Assembly: GCA_021202275.1 (NCBI GenBank)
Contig: JAJQDI010000018.1
Span: 257,330-321,329, forward strand
Source: Bacteroides sp.
GTDB lineage: Bacteria; Bacteroidota; Bacteroidia; Bacteroidales; Bacteroidaceae
Direction: 5' to 3'
DNA length: 64,000 nt
Shown: piece after piece, positions 55,677 through 63,303 of the stretch
Layout: every line of letters starts with the position of its first letter
How positions within the stretch are numbered: the stretch's first letter is position 1
The notes under the pieces: model-generated
What the model was told of the DNA's origin: nothing
The model's database searches: none
What the model saw: the letters and a program-made list of their open reading frames with translations, nothing else
Made by a program: the position numbers and the translations under genes

Positions 55677-55684
55677 TTGGCAAT

Positions 55685-55724
55685 CAGCCACTTACAAAAT
55701 CAAGTAAGTGGCTGTTTCTTTTTG
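55685..55724 (+). terminator. Terminator behind the second tRNA-Asn
   Basis: CAGCCACTTAC (55685-55695) pairs with GTAAGTGGCTG (55704-55714), followed by TTTCTTTTT. It was probably brought in by the island. Confidence 0.85.
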
Positions 55725-55726
55725 TT

Positions 55727-56662
55727 GCATATAATTTGCACGCGCTTTAGGGGTATATTGCACCTCAAAACACACCGGTAATATAGTCTCTGCTTAGGTA
55801 CTAGTAGAGTATATCCCTAAGGTCGGAGAAGGTGCAATTCTGGCTCATTAGTTACTTATATGCAGTGTTTTTACCTTTCTTTTAGAAATTTTCGCTTTTG
55901 AAAGCTATTGTAATATAAAGAGTTACGCTGTTTTGTGTGCAAATCGTGTGCAACGGTCTCTATTTTGTAACTTTGAGCCGGGTGTTGTTTGTGACTGTAT
56001 CCCTACTAAAATAACACCCTGCTGGAATAATTCTTGGGATATGTTGAGGGATGGTAAATGGTTGTGTTATGGTGAATATTATACTGGTACGATCTTAAAA
56101 TAATACTAGTAAAAACAAATAATTGAAAATGAGCAGTGAATTACTTGAGGTTCAAGTAGAGAGTATTTATATCCTATTACTAGCTTTTAATATTTAAGAA
56201 AAAAGTTCTATAAAGGTGGTTCACTTAATTCATTAGTTCATATAAACGTTTCAAGGTACAGGCTTTTTAAACCGCATATTACGTTATTTGATACCCTCTC
56301 ATATACAATCCAAGGAATACCCCACAGAATATCATCCCCAAATTTGAACAATATGATGAAGATAAATTTCATCAATTGTTTCAATATTTAAAGTTTTATT
56401 TCATTTGTTGTTAAAAAAGATATCTTTGATGAATATGAACGTATGATTCAATACGATTTTTTAGAATGAAATCAGCTTAATGCACGAAATATCAATGGAC
56501 AGTACCTTTGGGTTATAACTATCTGATTGTGGGCGATAAATTCATTCAGTAAATAGAAAAACAACTAAATATGTGGAATGAGTATTGGAATATGAAAATT
56601 CCCTGAAAGAATAACAGTAATTGAACACGTAATAATCAAATAAATTATAAATATCTGAGACT
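55727..56662. other. Gene-free left end of the island
   Basis: Two interleaved inverted repeats lie at 55746-55838, and GTGTGCAA is repeated with an 11-base step at 55935-55953. The rest is AT-rich; fragments near 56400-56520 look weakly coding but are full of stops. No gene can be supported. Confidence 0.5.
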
Positions 56663-57025
56663 ATGAGCACTGAAAACCAAGACTTAAGAAGTGATAATTT
56701 AGCTATCGGAATAAAAAAATTAAACACTGAACTTAAAAATGAGTTAGTTGAAAATATTTTAGAATTAACAACTAACCCTATCAGCGTTGAAAACATCAAT
56801 CAACTTAAACGTATTGAAAGGGCTACAAATCAATATCGCAAAAGAACAAATAATCTTTTCTATGTTGGTTTTTTAGGTCATTTTTCCTCTGGGAAAAGCA
56901 GTACCATTAATTCAATATTGAAATTGGATGGAACAACTAATGAAAAAAAGACGAATCATAACCCTACTGATGATCAAATTACATTAATTACCAGTAAAAA
57001 AACAGTGAAGATGTTCTTAAATTAA
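56663..57025 (+). CDS. Dynamin-like GTPase, N-terminal segment (frame 1 of 3)
   Basis: This 120-residue segment has an N-terminal helical part and the P-loop GHFSSGKSS (about residues 71-79), then the switch I-type NPTDDQITLI. It ends after TSKKTVKMFLN because the frame changes at an A7 run (56996-57002). Reading one base back continues as NSEDVLKLTNHGQIPVVVTL and joins the next segment. Taken together, the three segments make one dynamin-family protein of about 880 residues. Codon use and low GC match the island. Confidence 0.75.
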   Translation: MSTENQDLRSDNLAIGIKKLNTELKNELVENILELTTNPISVENINQLKRIERATNQYRKRTNNLFYVGFLGHFSSGKSSTINSILKLDGTTNEKKTNHNPTDDQITLITSKKTVKMFLN

Positions 57026-57048
57026 CCAATCATGGGCAAATACCAGTT

Positions 57049-57939
57049 GTGGTTACATTAATTGAGGATAATGATTCGCTAAAAGATAAGGTAATTATGG
57101 ATACACCTGGATCAGGTGATCCTTCAACCTTTGAGGAGATAGTACGAGATTCCTTGCCACTTTGCGACTTATTGGTTTATTGTATGGCGGCAACGCATCC
57201 GTTAACAAACGCGGATATCCCTCTATTAAAAGAGAAAGAGAAGCATTTAGCAAACATTCCTACTCTCTTTTTGATAACCAGAGGAAATGAATTTAAAATA
57301 AACACTCTTGAATTGTTGAATGAAAGTAACTTTGATAGTGATAAATATACAAATTTTGCATCAGAATTAGTAGCCAGAATAAAACAAGTGGTTGAAATTG
57401 AATTGGAATATGATGACTTTATATTAATCGATAATCATGAGAAATACAGAATTGCTGATTTAAAAGAAAAAATTGATTTTTATTGTAACCCTGAAAACTA
57501 TGGTAATATATTGAGACTTCATGATCATAAGATAGATTACTTTACTAAAACATTAAAATTAATCAAAGAATATTTTATAGGACTAATAACAGTAAAGATT
57601 GAGACAATAGAAAAATATTTTTCCCAAGCTAAGCTTAAGCTTCAAGAATATGAAAAAAATACGTTGATCGGCACAGATAAAATGGTCAACTCTTGGCGTA
57701 CGATAGATGACAAGATAAAACAAATATTGGAGGGGTCAGTATTAGCAAATAATAATATTTATAAAGCATTATCTACTCCTTCCGAATTTTCAAATTTAAA
57801 GTGTAATAAAGAATGGCATACAGATATATCTAAAACTGATAAAATAAGCAACAAATACAAAACAGATGCTTATAAAATGCAAATGAAATCGTCATTAATT
57901 GATCTTAGGGGGAAAATACAAAAAAAATATTTGAGCTAA
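57049..57939 (+). CDS. Dynamin-like GTPase, middle segment (frame 2 of 3)
   Basis: The segment carries the G3 motif DTPGSGD (about residue 19), and the position where NKxD is expected reads LITRGNEF, so G4 is atypical. Long helices follow (helical bundle or stalk). It probably has no start of its own; the GTG at 57049 is only the first usable codon after the shift. It ends at an A8 run (57920-57927), where another -1 step continues as KKIFELIDNKLPVNIEF into the third segment. Confidence 0.7.
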   Translation: MVTLIEDNDSLKDKVIMDTPGSGDPSTFEEIVRDSLPLCDLLVYCMAATHPLTNADIPLLKEKEKHLANIPTLFLITRGNEFKINTLELLNESNFDSDKYTNFASELVARIKQVVEIELEYDDFILIDNHEKYRIADLKEKIDFYCNPENYGNILRLHDHKIDYFTKTLKLIKEYFIGLITVKIETIEKYFSQAKLKLQEYEKNTLIGTDKMVNSWRTIDDKIKQILEGSVLANNNIYKALSTPSEFSNLKCNKEWHTDISKTDKISNKYKTDAYKMQMKSSLIDLRGKIQKKYLS

Positions 57940-57956
57940 TTGACAATAAATTACCA

Positions 57957-59312
57957 GTGAATATTGAATTTGTACAAGATGATTTAAATACACATCTGGA
58001 AGAGAGGTGTTTCGAGAATTCAATAGAAGATAATATACATGAAAGATATAATAATTACTGCGAAGAAACATTTGGATACTTAAATTACTTTTATGACGAA
58101 TTGAAGAAACATATTGACTCATTAAAAATCAGAACTAAAAACAATAATCCTGTTGAGAATATTGAAAAACACATTAATGAAGCAAAAGAAATATTGAAAG
58201 AAATTTTTGAAACATATAAAAATGGTGTAAAAATATTCACAGTTGCTGCCTTTTCTACTGAAGCTAAAAGTTATATTAAAAAATTAGGACTCAGTGATCA
58301 ATTGGATCATATTGATAATTCCGAGCCTGATACAAATGTACATTTATTGCAGGCAGAATCTGAAATACTTAATGACTATAATATATCTAAATACAAATTT
58401 GAAAAAAGCTGTTCGAACATATATATAAAATTGAATACTATTACATACGATACTCCGGTACTCACTACCGAAGCAGATCTAAAAGATATTAAGACTGATG
58501 AATCCGATATAATAAACTCTTATAATTTAAGGTTGAAAGCTTTACAGAGAGAATCTGATAATAGCGTAAAAGACTACTTTTTTGAAAAAATACAATCCAT
58601 TAATTTAAGACTTACAAGAGCCGAGATAGCAAAAGATGAAGATTTAAATAGAATAAGAAGAAAACGAATTTTATATTATTTAAAAGCGTCAATACCATTT
58701 CTCTTGATTTTAATTATTTCTATGGGATTATTTTATATATTGCCAAAATATTATACACAAGATAATCTAACAGTAGGGCAACAATGGTTATTAGGACTAT
58801 TAATAAATGGAAGCTCAGCATTAATAGCCATTTTTATAAGTAGGAAAAAAGATAAGTATAATCAATATTATGAAAATATAGAAAATAAGATACTTGAAAG
58901 TAAAAAGGAAACTGTATCCCATGTATTAGAAGAAGGTTTTGATAAATTTAGAGACGATTTAATTGATAATCAGGGCCAAAAGATTAGTGATTTGCTTAAT
59001 CAACAGACAGATGAAATATTAAAAATGATCACATCAAGAAAATACAACTCTAATAATACATCACTTCATGTACAATTGGTTGAAAAAGAAAGTCAACTAA
59101 AAACTTTTTTAATCGAATATAGTAGTTCGCTTAATGAATTTAAAGCTACATGTAATAAAGTATTTACAAACGCTAATAGCAAACAAATATTATCAGAACA
59201 ATCCCAACAAATCAAAGAAAACTTTATCAATCCTTCCTTCAAACTATTAGAGGATACACGAAATAATATAGCCGAAGTAAAAAGTAAAATTGAGGTTGTG
59301 GATTTTGTATAA
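57957..59312 (+). CDS. Dynamin-like GTPase, C-terminal segment with two membrane helices (frame 3 of 3)
   Basis: Long charged helices (coiled coil) are followed by two hydrophobic segments: SIPFLLILIISMGLFYIL (about residues 244-261) and GLLINGSSALIAIFIS (about 279-294). A final coiled-coil tail follows. A membrane paddle inside a helical stalk is the layout of bacterial dynamin-like proteins that bend or fuse membranes. No start fits except by frameshift from the middle segment. Some members protect cells against phage or membrane damage; this is not shown here. Confidence 0.7.
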   Translation: MNIEFVQDDLNTHLEERCFENSIEDNIHERYNNYCEETFGYLNYFYDELKKHIDSLKIRTKNNNPVENIEKHINEAKEILKEIFETYKNGVKIFTVAAFSTEAKSYIKKLGLSDQLDHIDNSEPDTNVHLLQAESEILNDYNISKYKFEKSCSNIYIKLNTITYDTPVLTTEADLKDIKTDESDIINSYNLRLKALQRESDNSVKDYFFEKIQSINLRLTRAEIAKDEDLNRIRRKRILYYLKASIPFLLILIISMGLFYILPKYYTQDNLTVGQQWLLGLLINGSSALIAIFISRKKDKYNQYYENIENKILESKKETVSHVLEEGFDKFRDDLIDNQGQKISDLLNQQTDEILKMITSRKYNSNNTSLHVQLVEKESQLKTFLIEYSSSLNEFKATCNKVFTNANSKQILSEQSQQIKENFINPSFKLLEDTRNNIAEVKSKIEVVDFV

Positions 59313-59398
59313 TATATATATTGATTATAGTCATAAGTTGGAATATTGTATTAAACTCAGTTTATATAAACAGGAAGAAATTATAGAATGAAAATCGT

Positions 59399-59480
59399 TT
59401 TGGGAAGAAGAATAGAACAATAATGGGAGACAACAACCGAGCAGTAACCATTAAATTGGGAAAGAGATTTAAAATTTTGT
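59399..59480 (+). mobile_element. 3' end of an older IS256-family transposase, interrupted
   Basis: The frame reads GDNNRAVTIKLGKRFKIL, resembling the last residues of the intact copy (GQLAIKFANRFKIL). The next IS interrupts it just before its stop; the sequence resumes at 60866. Confidence 0.6.
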
Positions 59481-60865
59481 GAGACTGTAAATTAAACTGT
59501 GTCAGTAAGCAATAAATTATTATTTTTACTAACACAGTTTTTCTTATGGAACAAGAATTCAATTTTGAAGAGATTAAGCAAAAGGCTCTTGAGCACTTAA
59601 GTCTGGTAAGCCTTTACTTGGTAAAGATGGTACTTTTGCTCCTTTATTAGAGAGTATTTTAAATTCGGCTTTGGAAGGTGAGATGGATGCTCACTTAACT
59701 GATCAGGAACGCAGTTTGGGCAATCGCCGTAATGGTAAGATGAGTAAACAGATTCAAACTCCTTTGGGTGAAGTAACTGTTTCTACTCCGCGTGACCGTA
59801 CTTCGAGTTTTGAGCCTCAATTCATCAAGAAGCGGGAAACCATATTGGCTGAAAGTGTGGCTGATCGTATCATTGGTTTGTATGCTTTAGGTAACAGTAC
59901 CCGCCAGATCAGTGATTGGATGGAAGAAAACTTAGGTAACCGGGTCTATGCTGATACTATAAGTGCAATAACGGATCGTGTACTGCCTGAGATCAAAGCC
60001 TGGCGCTACCGGAGCTTAGAGGCTGTGTATCCTATCGTTTGGATGGATGCCATTCATTACAAAGTAATGGATGAATCCGGTCGTTCTGTATCTCGTGCTA
60101 TTTATAATGTTCTGGGTATTGATAAAGAAGGTCGTAAAGATGTCCTGGGTATGTATATCTCAAAGAGTGAAGGAGCTAATTTCTGGCTGGCTGTTCTGAC
60201 AGATCTTCAAAACAGGGGTGTAAAGGATATACTCATTGCCAGTATTGATAACCTAAAAGGCTTTTCTGATGCTATATTCAGTGTCTTTCCTCAGACCACG
60301 GTACAGCTCTGTATCGTCCATCAAATCCGTAATTCCTGTAAATATGTAAGTAGCAAACATCAAAAAGAGTTTTTAAAGGACTTAAAAACAGTTTATCAGG
60401 CGGTAAACAAAGAGACAGCTCAGGCTAATTTGGATGAGTTGGAACTTAAATGGGGGCAGCAGTATCCTATCGTTATAAAGTCCTGGCGTGAGAATTGGGA
60501 TAGACTATCTGCTTACTTTGACTATACCGAAGGTATCAGAAGGATCATCTATACAACCAATACAGTAGAAGGATACCACAGACAACTGCGCAAGGTCACT
60601 AAAAATAAAGGAGTTTTCCCAAATGACACAGCACTGGAAAAACTCGTTTATTTAGCCTACCGCAATATCCGCAAGAAATGGACCATGCCACTGGCAAACT
60701 GGGCAGCTACGGCCGGACAATTGGCCATTAAATTTGCAAATAGATTTAAAATCTTATAAATTTGTCGCTTGTCGGGACGGGTGCTCCTGCCCCTTGCCGC
60801 TGGGCGTTCCCCGAGCGATGAGTTTGGATAGAAAACAAAACTGACACAGTTCATTTTACACGACC
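59481..60865 (+). mobile_element. IS256-family insertion sequence
   Basis: The terminal inverted repeats of about 26 bp (59481-59506 and 60840-60865) share AACTGTGTCAGT at their inner side. The flanks ATTTTGT (59474-59480) and ATTTTGT (60867-60873) look like a target-site duplication of seven to eight bases. The element carries one transposase gene in the plus direction. Confidence 0.8.
59546..60759 (+). pseudogene. IS256-family transposase with a frameshift near its N-terminus
   Basis: The ATG at 59546 opens MEQEFNFEEIKQKALEHL, then the frame breaks near 59603. The downstream frame continues as KSGKPLLGKDGTFAPLLESI and runs to 60759 (362 residues from the ATG at 59671). The catalytic region shows WMDAIHYKV, SIDNLKGF, VHQIRNSCKYV and TTNTVEGYHRQ, the DDE pattern of this family. 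One missing base explains the break. A programmed frameshift is less likely, as there is no canonical slippery site. Confidence 0.8.
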
Positions 60866-60942
60866 TATTTTGTAAATTTGTCGCTCACCGGGACGGGTAT
60901 TCCCAACAGTTGCCGACGCCATACGATCCCCGAGCGATGAGT
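60866..60942 (+). mobile_element. Truncated 3' flank of the older IS copy
   Basis: TTTGTCGCTCACCGGGACGG to GAGCGATGAGT resembles the intact copy's post-transposase segment at 60763-60833. Both can fold by pairing TCGCT with AGCGA and GGG with CCC. The old copy lacks its right terminal repeat and runs straight into the recombinase remnant. Confidence 0.6.
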
Positions 60943-61206
60943 CTCTTCTTTCTGCAAGTTGTTCAATGTTTGTTTTTATGACTTCAAAGCTGCTTTGTAT
61001 ATCATCTCGGATGTCTTTATAGGGGCGGCTTCTATGCTCCGGGAGACTTTCGCATTCCTCTTTGATAAGGATTTTCCTGTCGGGAAATACTCTCTCACAC
61101 CTTTGTAATTGACCTGGATTTTAACTGGGTATGTGCCTTGTGCATTCGCCTTCCGGGTATCGATACATGTACTCACTTTGATACCGTCTTTTGAATATGA
61201 AAACAT
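60943..61206 (-). pseudogene. Tyrosine recombinase (integrase) remnant, N-terminal part
   Basis: MFSYSKDGIKVSTCIDTRKA and YPVKIQVNYKGVREYFPTGKSL form the arm-binding domain of Bacteroidetes integrases. A frame change near 61065 then gives PYKDIRDDIQSSFEVIKT and NIEQLAERRDSS, the start of the SAM-like core-binding domain. The remnant stops at the old IS junction, so the catalytic domain is lost. It is the likely former integrase of the island. Confidence 0.75.
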
Positions 61207-61416
61207 ACTATTATTGGTTTAATTCATAATATGCTATATATCCCAAAATCCCTGGCGATATAAGTATATGGAGTTTGTAAGTAATGATGTTTTAAAGAGT
61301 TTACTACCTATTTTACAAAAGAACTGTGAAACGGACAACTTTGAACAAAATAGCTTTAAAATAGCTAATATATAAAGATTAATATATATAGATGACCTTC
61401 ATATCAGAATTATCAC

Positions 61417-61442
61417 TACATTTGTACCAATGTCGTACCAAT
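61417..61442 (+). promoter_or_regulatory. Promoter and putative operator of the toxin-antitoxin pair
   Basis: TACATTTG (61417-61424) is a perfect -7 box. Directly after it GTACCAAT occurs twice (61424-61431 and 61435-61442) with an 11-base step, as expected for two antitoxin dimers on one face of the helix. The spacer 61207-61416 shows no gene. Confidence 0.55.
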
Positions 61443-61468
61443 TTGACACACACCTAATTTTATGTATT

Positions 61469-61705
61469 ATGTTAGTAATAAGTAGCAGAGAATTTAGAGA
61501 TAAGCAAGCCGAGTATATGGATAGGGCCGATAAAGGTGAGCAAATTATAGTTCAGCGTGGCCGTGACAAAGCTTATGCAATCACCCCTGTAAAGTCTTCC
61601 GACGTGTACGTTAATACACAAATATTATCCGAAGACTTTGTATCTGGAGAAGAAATCAAGCAGCGAGTACACAGGCATATTGATAAATTATTTGCTGAAA
61701 AGTAA
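61469..61705 (+). CDS. Phd/YefM-type antitoxin
   Basis: MLVISSREFRDKQAEYMDRA and GEQIIVQRGRDKAYAITPV is the typical YefM/Phd N-terminal DNA-binding fold, followed by a flexible C-terminal toxin-binding part. The ATG at 61469 is chosen because the longer frame adds thirteen residues into the promoter and operator. Length is 78 residues. The stop overlaps the toxin start (TAATG), so the two are coupled. It likely represses its own promoter through the GTACCAAT repeats. Confidence 0.88.
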   Translation: MLVISSREFRDKQAEYMDRADKGEQIIVQRGRDKAYAITPVKSSDVYVNTQILSEDFVSGEEIKQRVHRHIDKLFAEK

Positions 61706-62022
61706 TGGAAGTAATTTATCACAAGAATGTGGCCGATTATTTGAATGAGCTTGTGGATATTCTATATGATAAGGAGTATTTTGGCTTTAAGGAGTCAGCG
61801 TATGACTATGTAGACTGGATATTTGAGCAAATAGAATCTTCAATTAACCGAAAATTAAAAAAACCAGCGCCTAAATATTTTGATAAATACGGAGTAGATT
61901 TATCGTATGTTATATACAAAAGGAATAATAATACTTCCTGGTATGTGTTTTTTCAAAAACAGGAGGATAGATTTCTTATTTTTTACATTGGTAATAATCA
62001 CAACTGTGCGCAGTACCTTTAG
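61705..62022 (+). CDS. RelE/ParE-family toxin-like protein
   Basis: The 105-residue product has the RelE/ParE layout: an N-terminal helix pair (DYLNELVDILYDKE and AYDYVDWIFEQIESSI) and C-terminal strands (YVIYKRNNNTSWYVFF, RFLIFYIGNN). It sits directly behind a Phd-type antitoxin, which supports the call more than sequence alone. The target (ribosome-dependent mRNA cleavage or gyrase) cannot be decided here. Confidence 0.8.
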   Translation: MEVIYHKNVADYLNELVDILYDKEYFGFKESAYDYVDWIFEQIESSINRKLKKPAPKYFDKYGVDLSYVIYKRNNNTSWYVFFQKQEDRFLIFYIGNNHNCAQYL

Positions 62023-62193
62023 ACTATATATTCATCCATAAATGGGCGTTACACACGTTTTGCAATATCTTGGTATAAGATTAATATCCGATTGAAACTA
62101 AAGAGAAAAAGTCTCTTATAGGAGCCTGTAAACCAGTATTTATTACTCTATTTGAATACGATTTCTACCAATGGATAATAGCCAATCTGCACC

Positions 62194-62236
62194 TGTTAAT
62201 CAGGGGGTCCTTGGTTCAAGTCCAAGAGGAAGAGCA
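62194..62236 (+). repeat. Right attachment-site repeat (tRNA-Asn 3' fragment)
   Basis: CTGTTAATCAGGGGGTCC and the rest of the tRNA 3' end recur here without the 5' half, so this is not a tRNA gene. One base differs from the left copy. The surrounding spacer 62023-62346 holds no gene. Confidence 0.8.
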
Positions 62237-62279
62237 AAAAACCGGATATAAAGGAAACTCCTGAATACCCGGTTTTTTC
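62237..62279. terminator. Hairpin terminator behind the tRNA fragment
   Basis: AAAAAACCGG (62237-62246) pairs with CCGGTTTTTT (62270-62279). It is probably the original tRNA terminator and can also stop the minus-strand DUF6624 gene. Confidence 0.8.
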
Positions 62280-62346
62280 ATTTAAAAAACGTTTGATTGA
62301 CAAACTCCTATCTCACAAAGAGCACAATAGCATCCCCATCTCTTTT

Positions 62347-63303
62347 TTATTCTTCTTCCGAAGCAGGTCCGTACAACTGCGGGTTCCACACCAGTCCAAA
62401 CAGGTTCAGATAATCCTGCATTGGGTTGAGCCCTACTGCCGATCGCCTTTCGTTCAACCGGTAAGGATCTTCCACCGGATATATATAATATTTGCCGCTC
62501 TCCGCATCGTATCCGATCTGAGTCCCATACAACTGTTTGCCGCGCTTCTCTATAGCGAGCTGATCTTCCAATTGGGCCAGATCAGCCGGATAGGCTTCTC
62601 CTGCCTTTACTGCCTCCCGCATCATAGGCAGGTACTTCTCCTGAACCTCCGGGTCGGCATATTGCAATACCATAAAGAACGCGCGATTTCCTTTACGGCC
62701 CACGATCTCTTTGCCCAGCCACCCGCGCTTGTCTAAGATCTGAGTGATCTCAGCAAGCTGGATAGAATCCTGTTCACGTATCAGATCCAACTGTGCCACC
62801 AGCAATTCGGATTGCGGACCGTATTGTTGTCGTATTTCCTGATACTGATTCCGGTACAGCAGCACATCATCATAGATCTTTTCCAGTTTCGCCATCAAAG
62901 GACGGTTCAGGCGGATATCCGCACGCAATTTATTGGTACGCAGCAAAGCCATTACCTCCTCCCAGCGATAGTCAGACCTCAGATTGTCCAGATCCGTATC
63001 TCCATTGATATATTCCAGCATTTCATAATCTCCGTTGCCCGCGATCTTATACAACTGCACAAAGGCGGAATCTACCTGACCTGCCATCGACCAGCAGGCA
63101 GCCGCGTTGTAACGATCCGTATCGGCAACGGGAACTTCAGGCAAAGAAAAAGCTTTGGAATACAGGCGTGCCGCCTGCAGGTATTTCTCTTCTTCGAAAA
63201 GCGCCAGGGCCTCCGTGGTAAATTCATCATATTGTGTCTCATTCTGAGAGAAACCCGGTAAAGAGAGAATCAGAAAGAGCAGGGAGAAACAAATTTTCTT
63301 CAT
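62347..63303 (-). CDS. Secreted TPR-like protein with DUF6624 domain
   Basis: A signal peptide (MKKICFSLLFLILSLPGFSQ) is followed by a short TPR-like helical part (EALALFEEEKYLQAARLYSKA, about residues 30-50). The C-terminal half has the DUF6624 pattern QLAEITQILDKRGWLGKEIV, FFMVLQYADPEVQEKYLP and a final YGTQIGYD block. Length is 318 residues. The function is unknown; the protein is probably periplasmic. It marks the return to ordinary chromosome after the island. Confidence 0.82.
   Translation of the reverse strand: MKKICFSLLFLILSLPGFSQNETQYDEFTTEALALFEEEKYLQAARLYSKAFSLPEVPVADTDRYNAAACWSMAGQVDSAFVQLYKIAGNGDYEMLEYINGDTDLDNLRSDYRWEEVMALLRTNKLRADIRLNRPLMAKLEKIYDDVLLYRNQYQEIRQQYGPQSELLVAQLDLIREQDSIQLAEITQILDKRGWLGKEIVGRKGNRAFFMVLQYADPEVQEKYLPMMREAVKAGEAYPADLAQLEDQLAIEKRGKQLYGTQIGYDAESGKYYIYPVEDPYRLNERRSAVGLNPMQDYLNLFGLVWNPQLYGPASEEE

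Larger units (their letters stand above)
55676..62236. mobile_element. Decayed integrative element at tRNA-Asn
   Basis: The segment is bounded by the 43-bp direct repeat, is clearly more AT-rich than the flanking chromosome, and holds a tyrosine-recombinase remnant, IS copies, a GTPase and a toxin-antitoxin pair. At the right end the tRNA fragment is followed by AGCAAAAAA and a hairpin terminator in the same arrangement as behind the first tRNA-Asn. This suggests the displaced original 3' flank. No intact integrase remains. Confidence 0.75.

Noticed and set aside
59591..59610. Programmed -1 frameshift in the IS256 transposase
   Set aside because: The CACTTAAG site is not a canonical slippery heptamer and no stimulator is evident; a one-base loss is simpler.
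62161..62236. Third tRNA-Asn gene
   Set aside because: Only the 3' half is present; there is no acceptor 5' strand or D-arm. It is an attachment-site copy.
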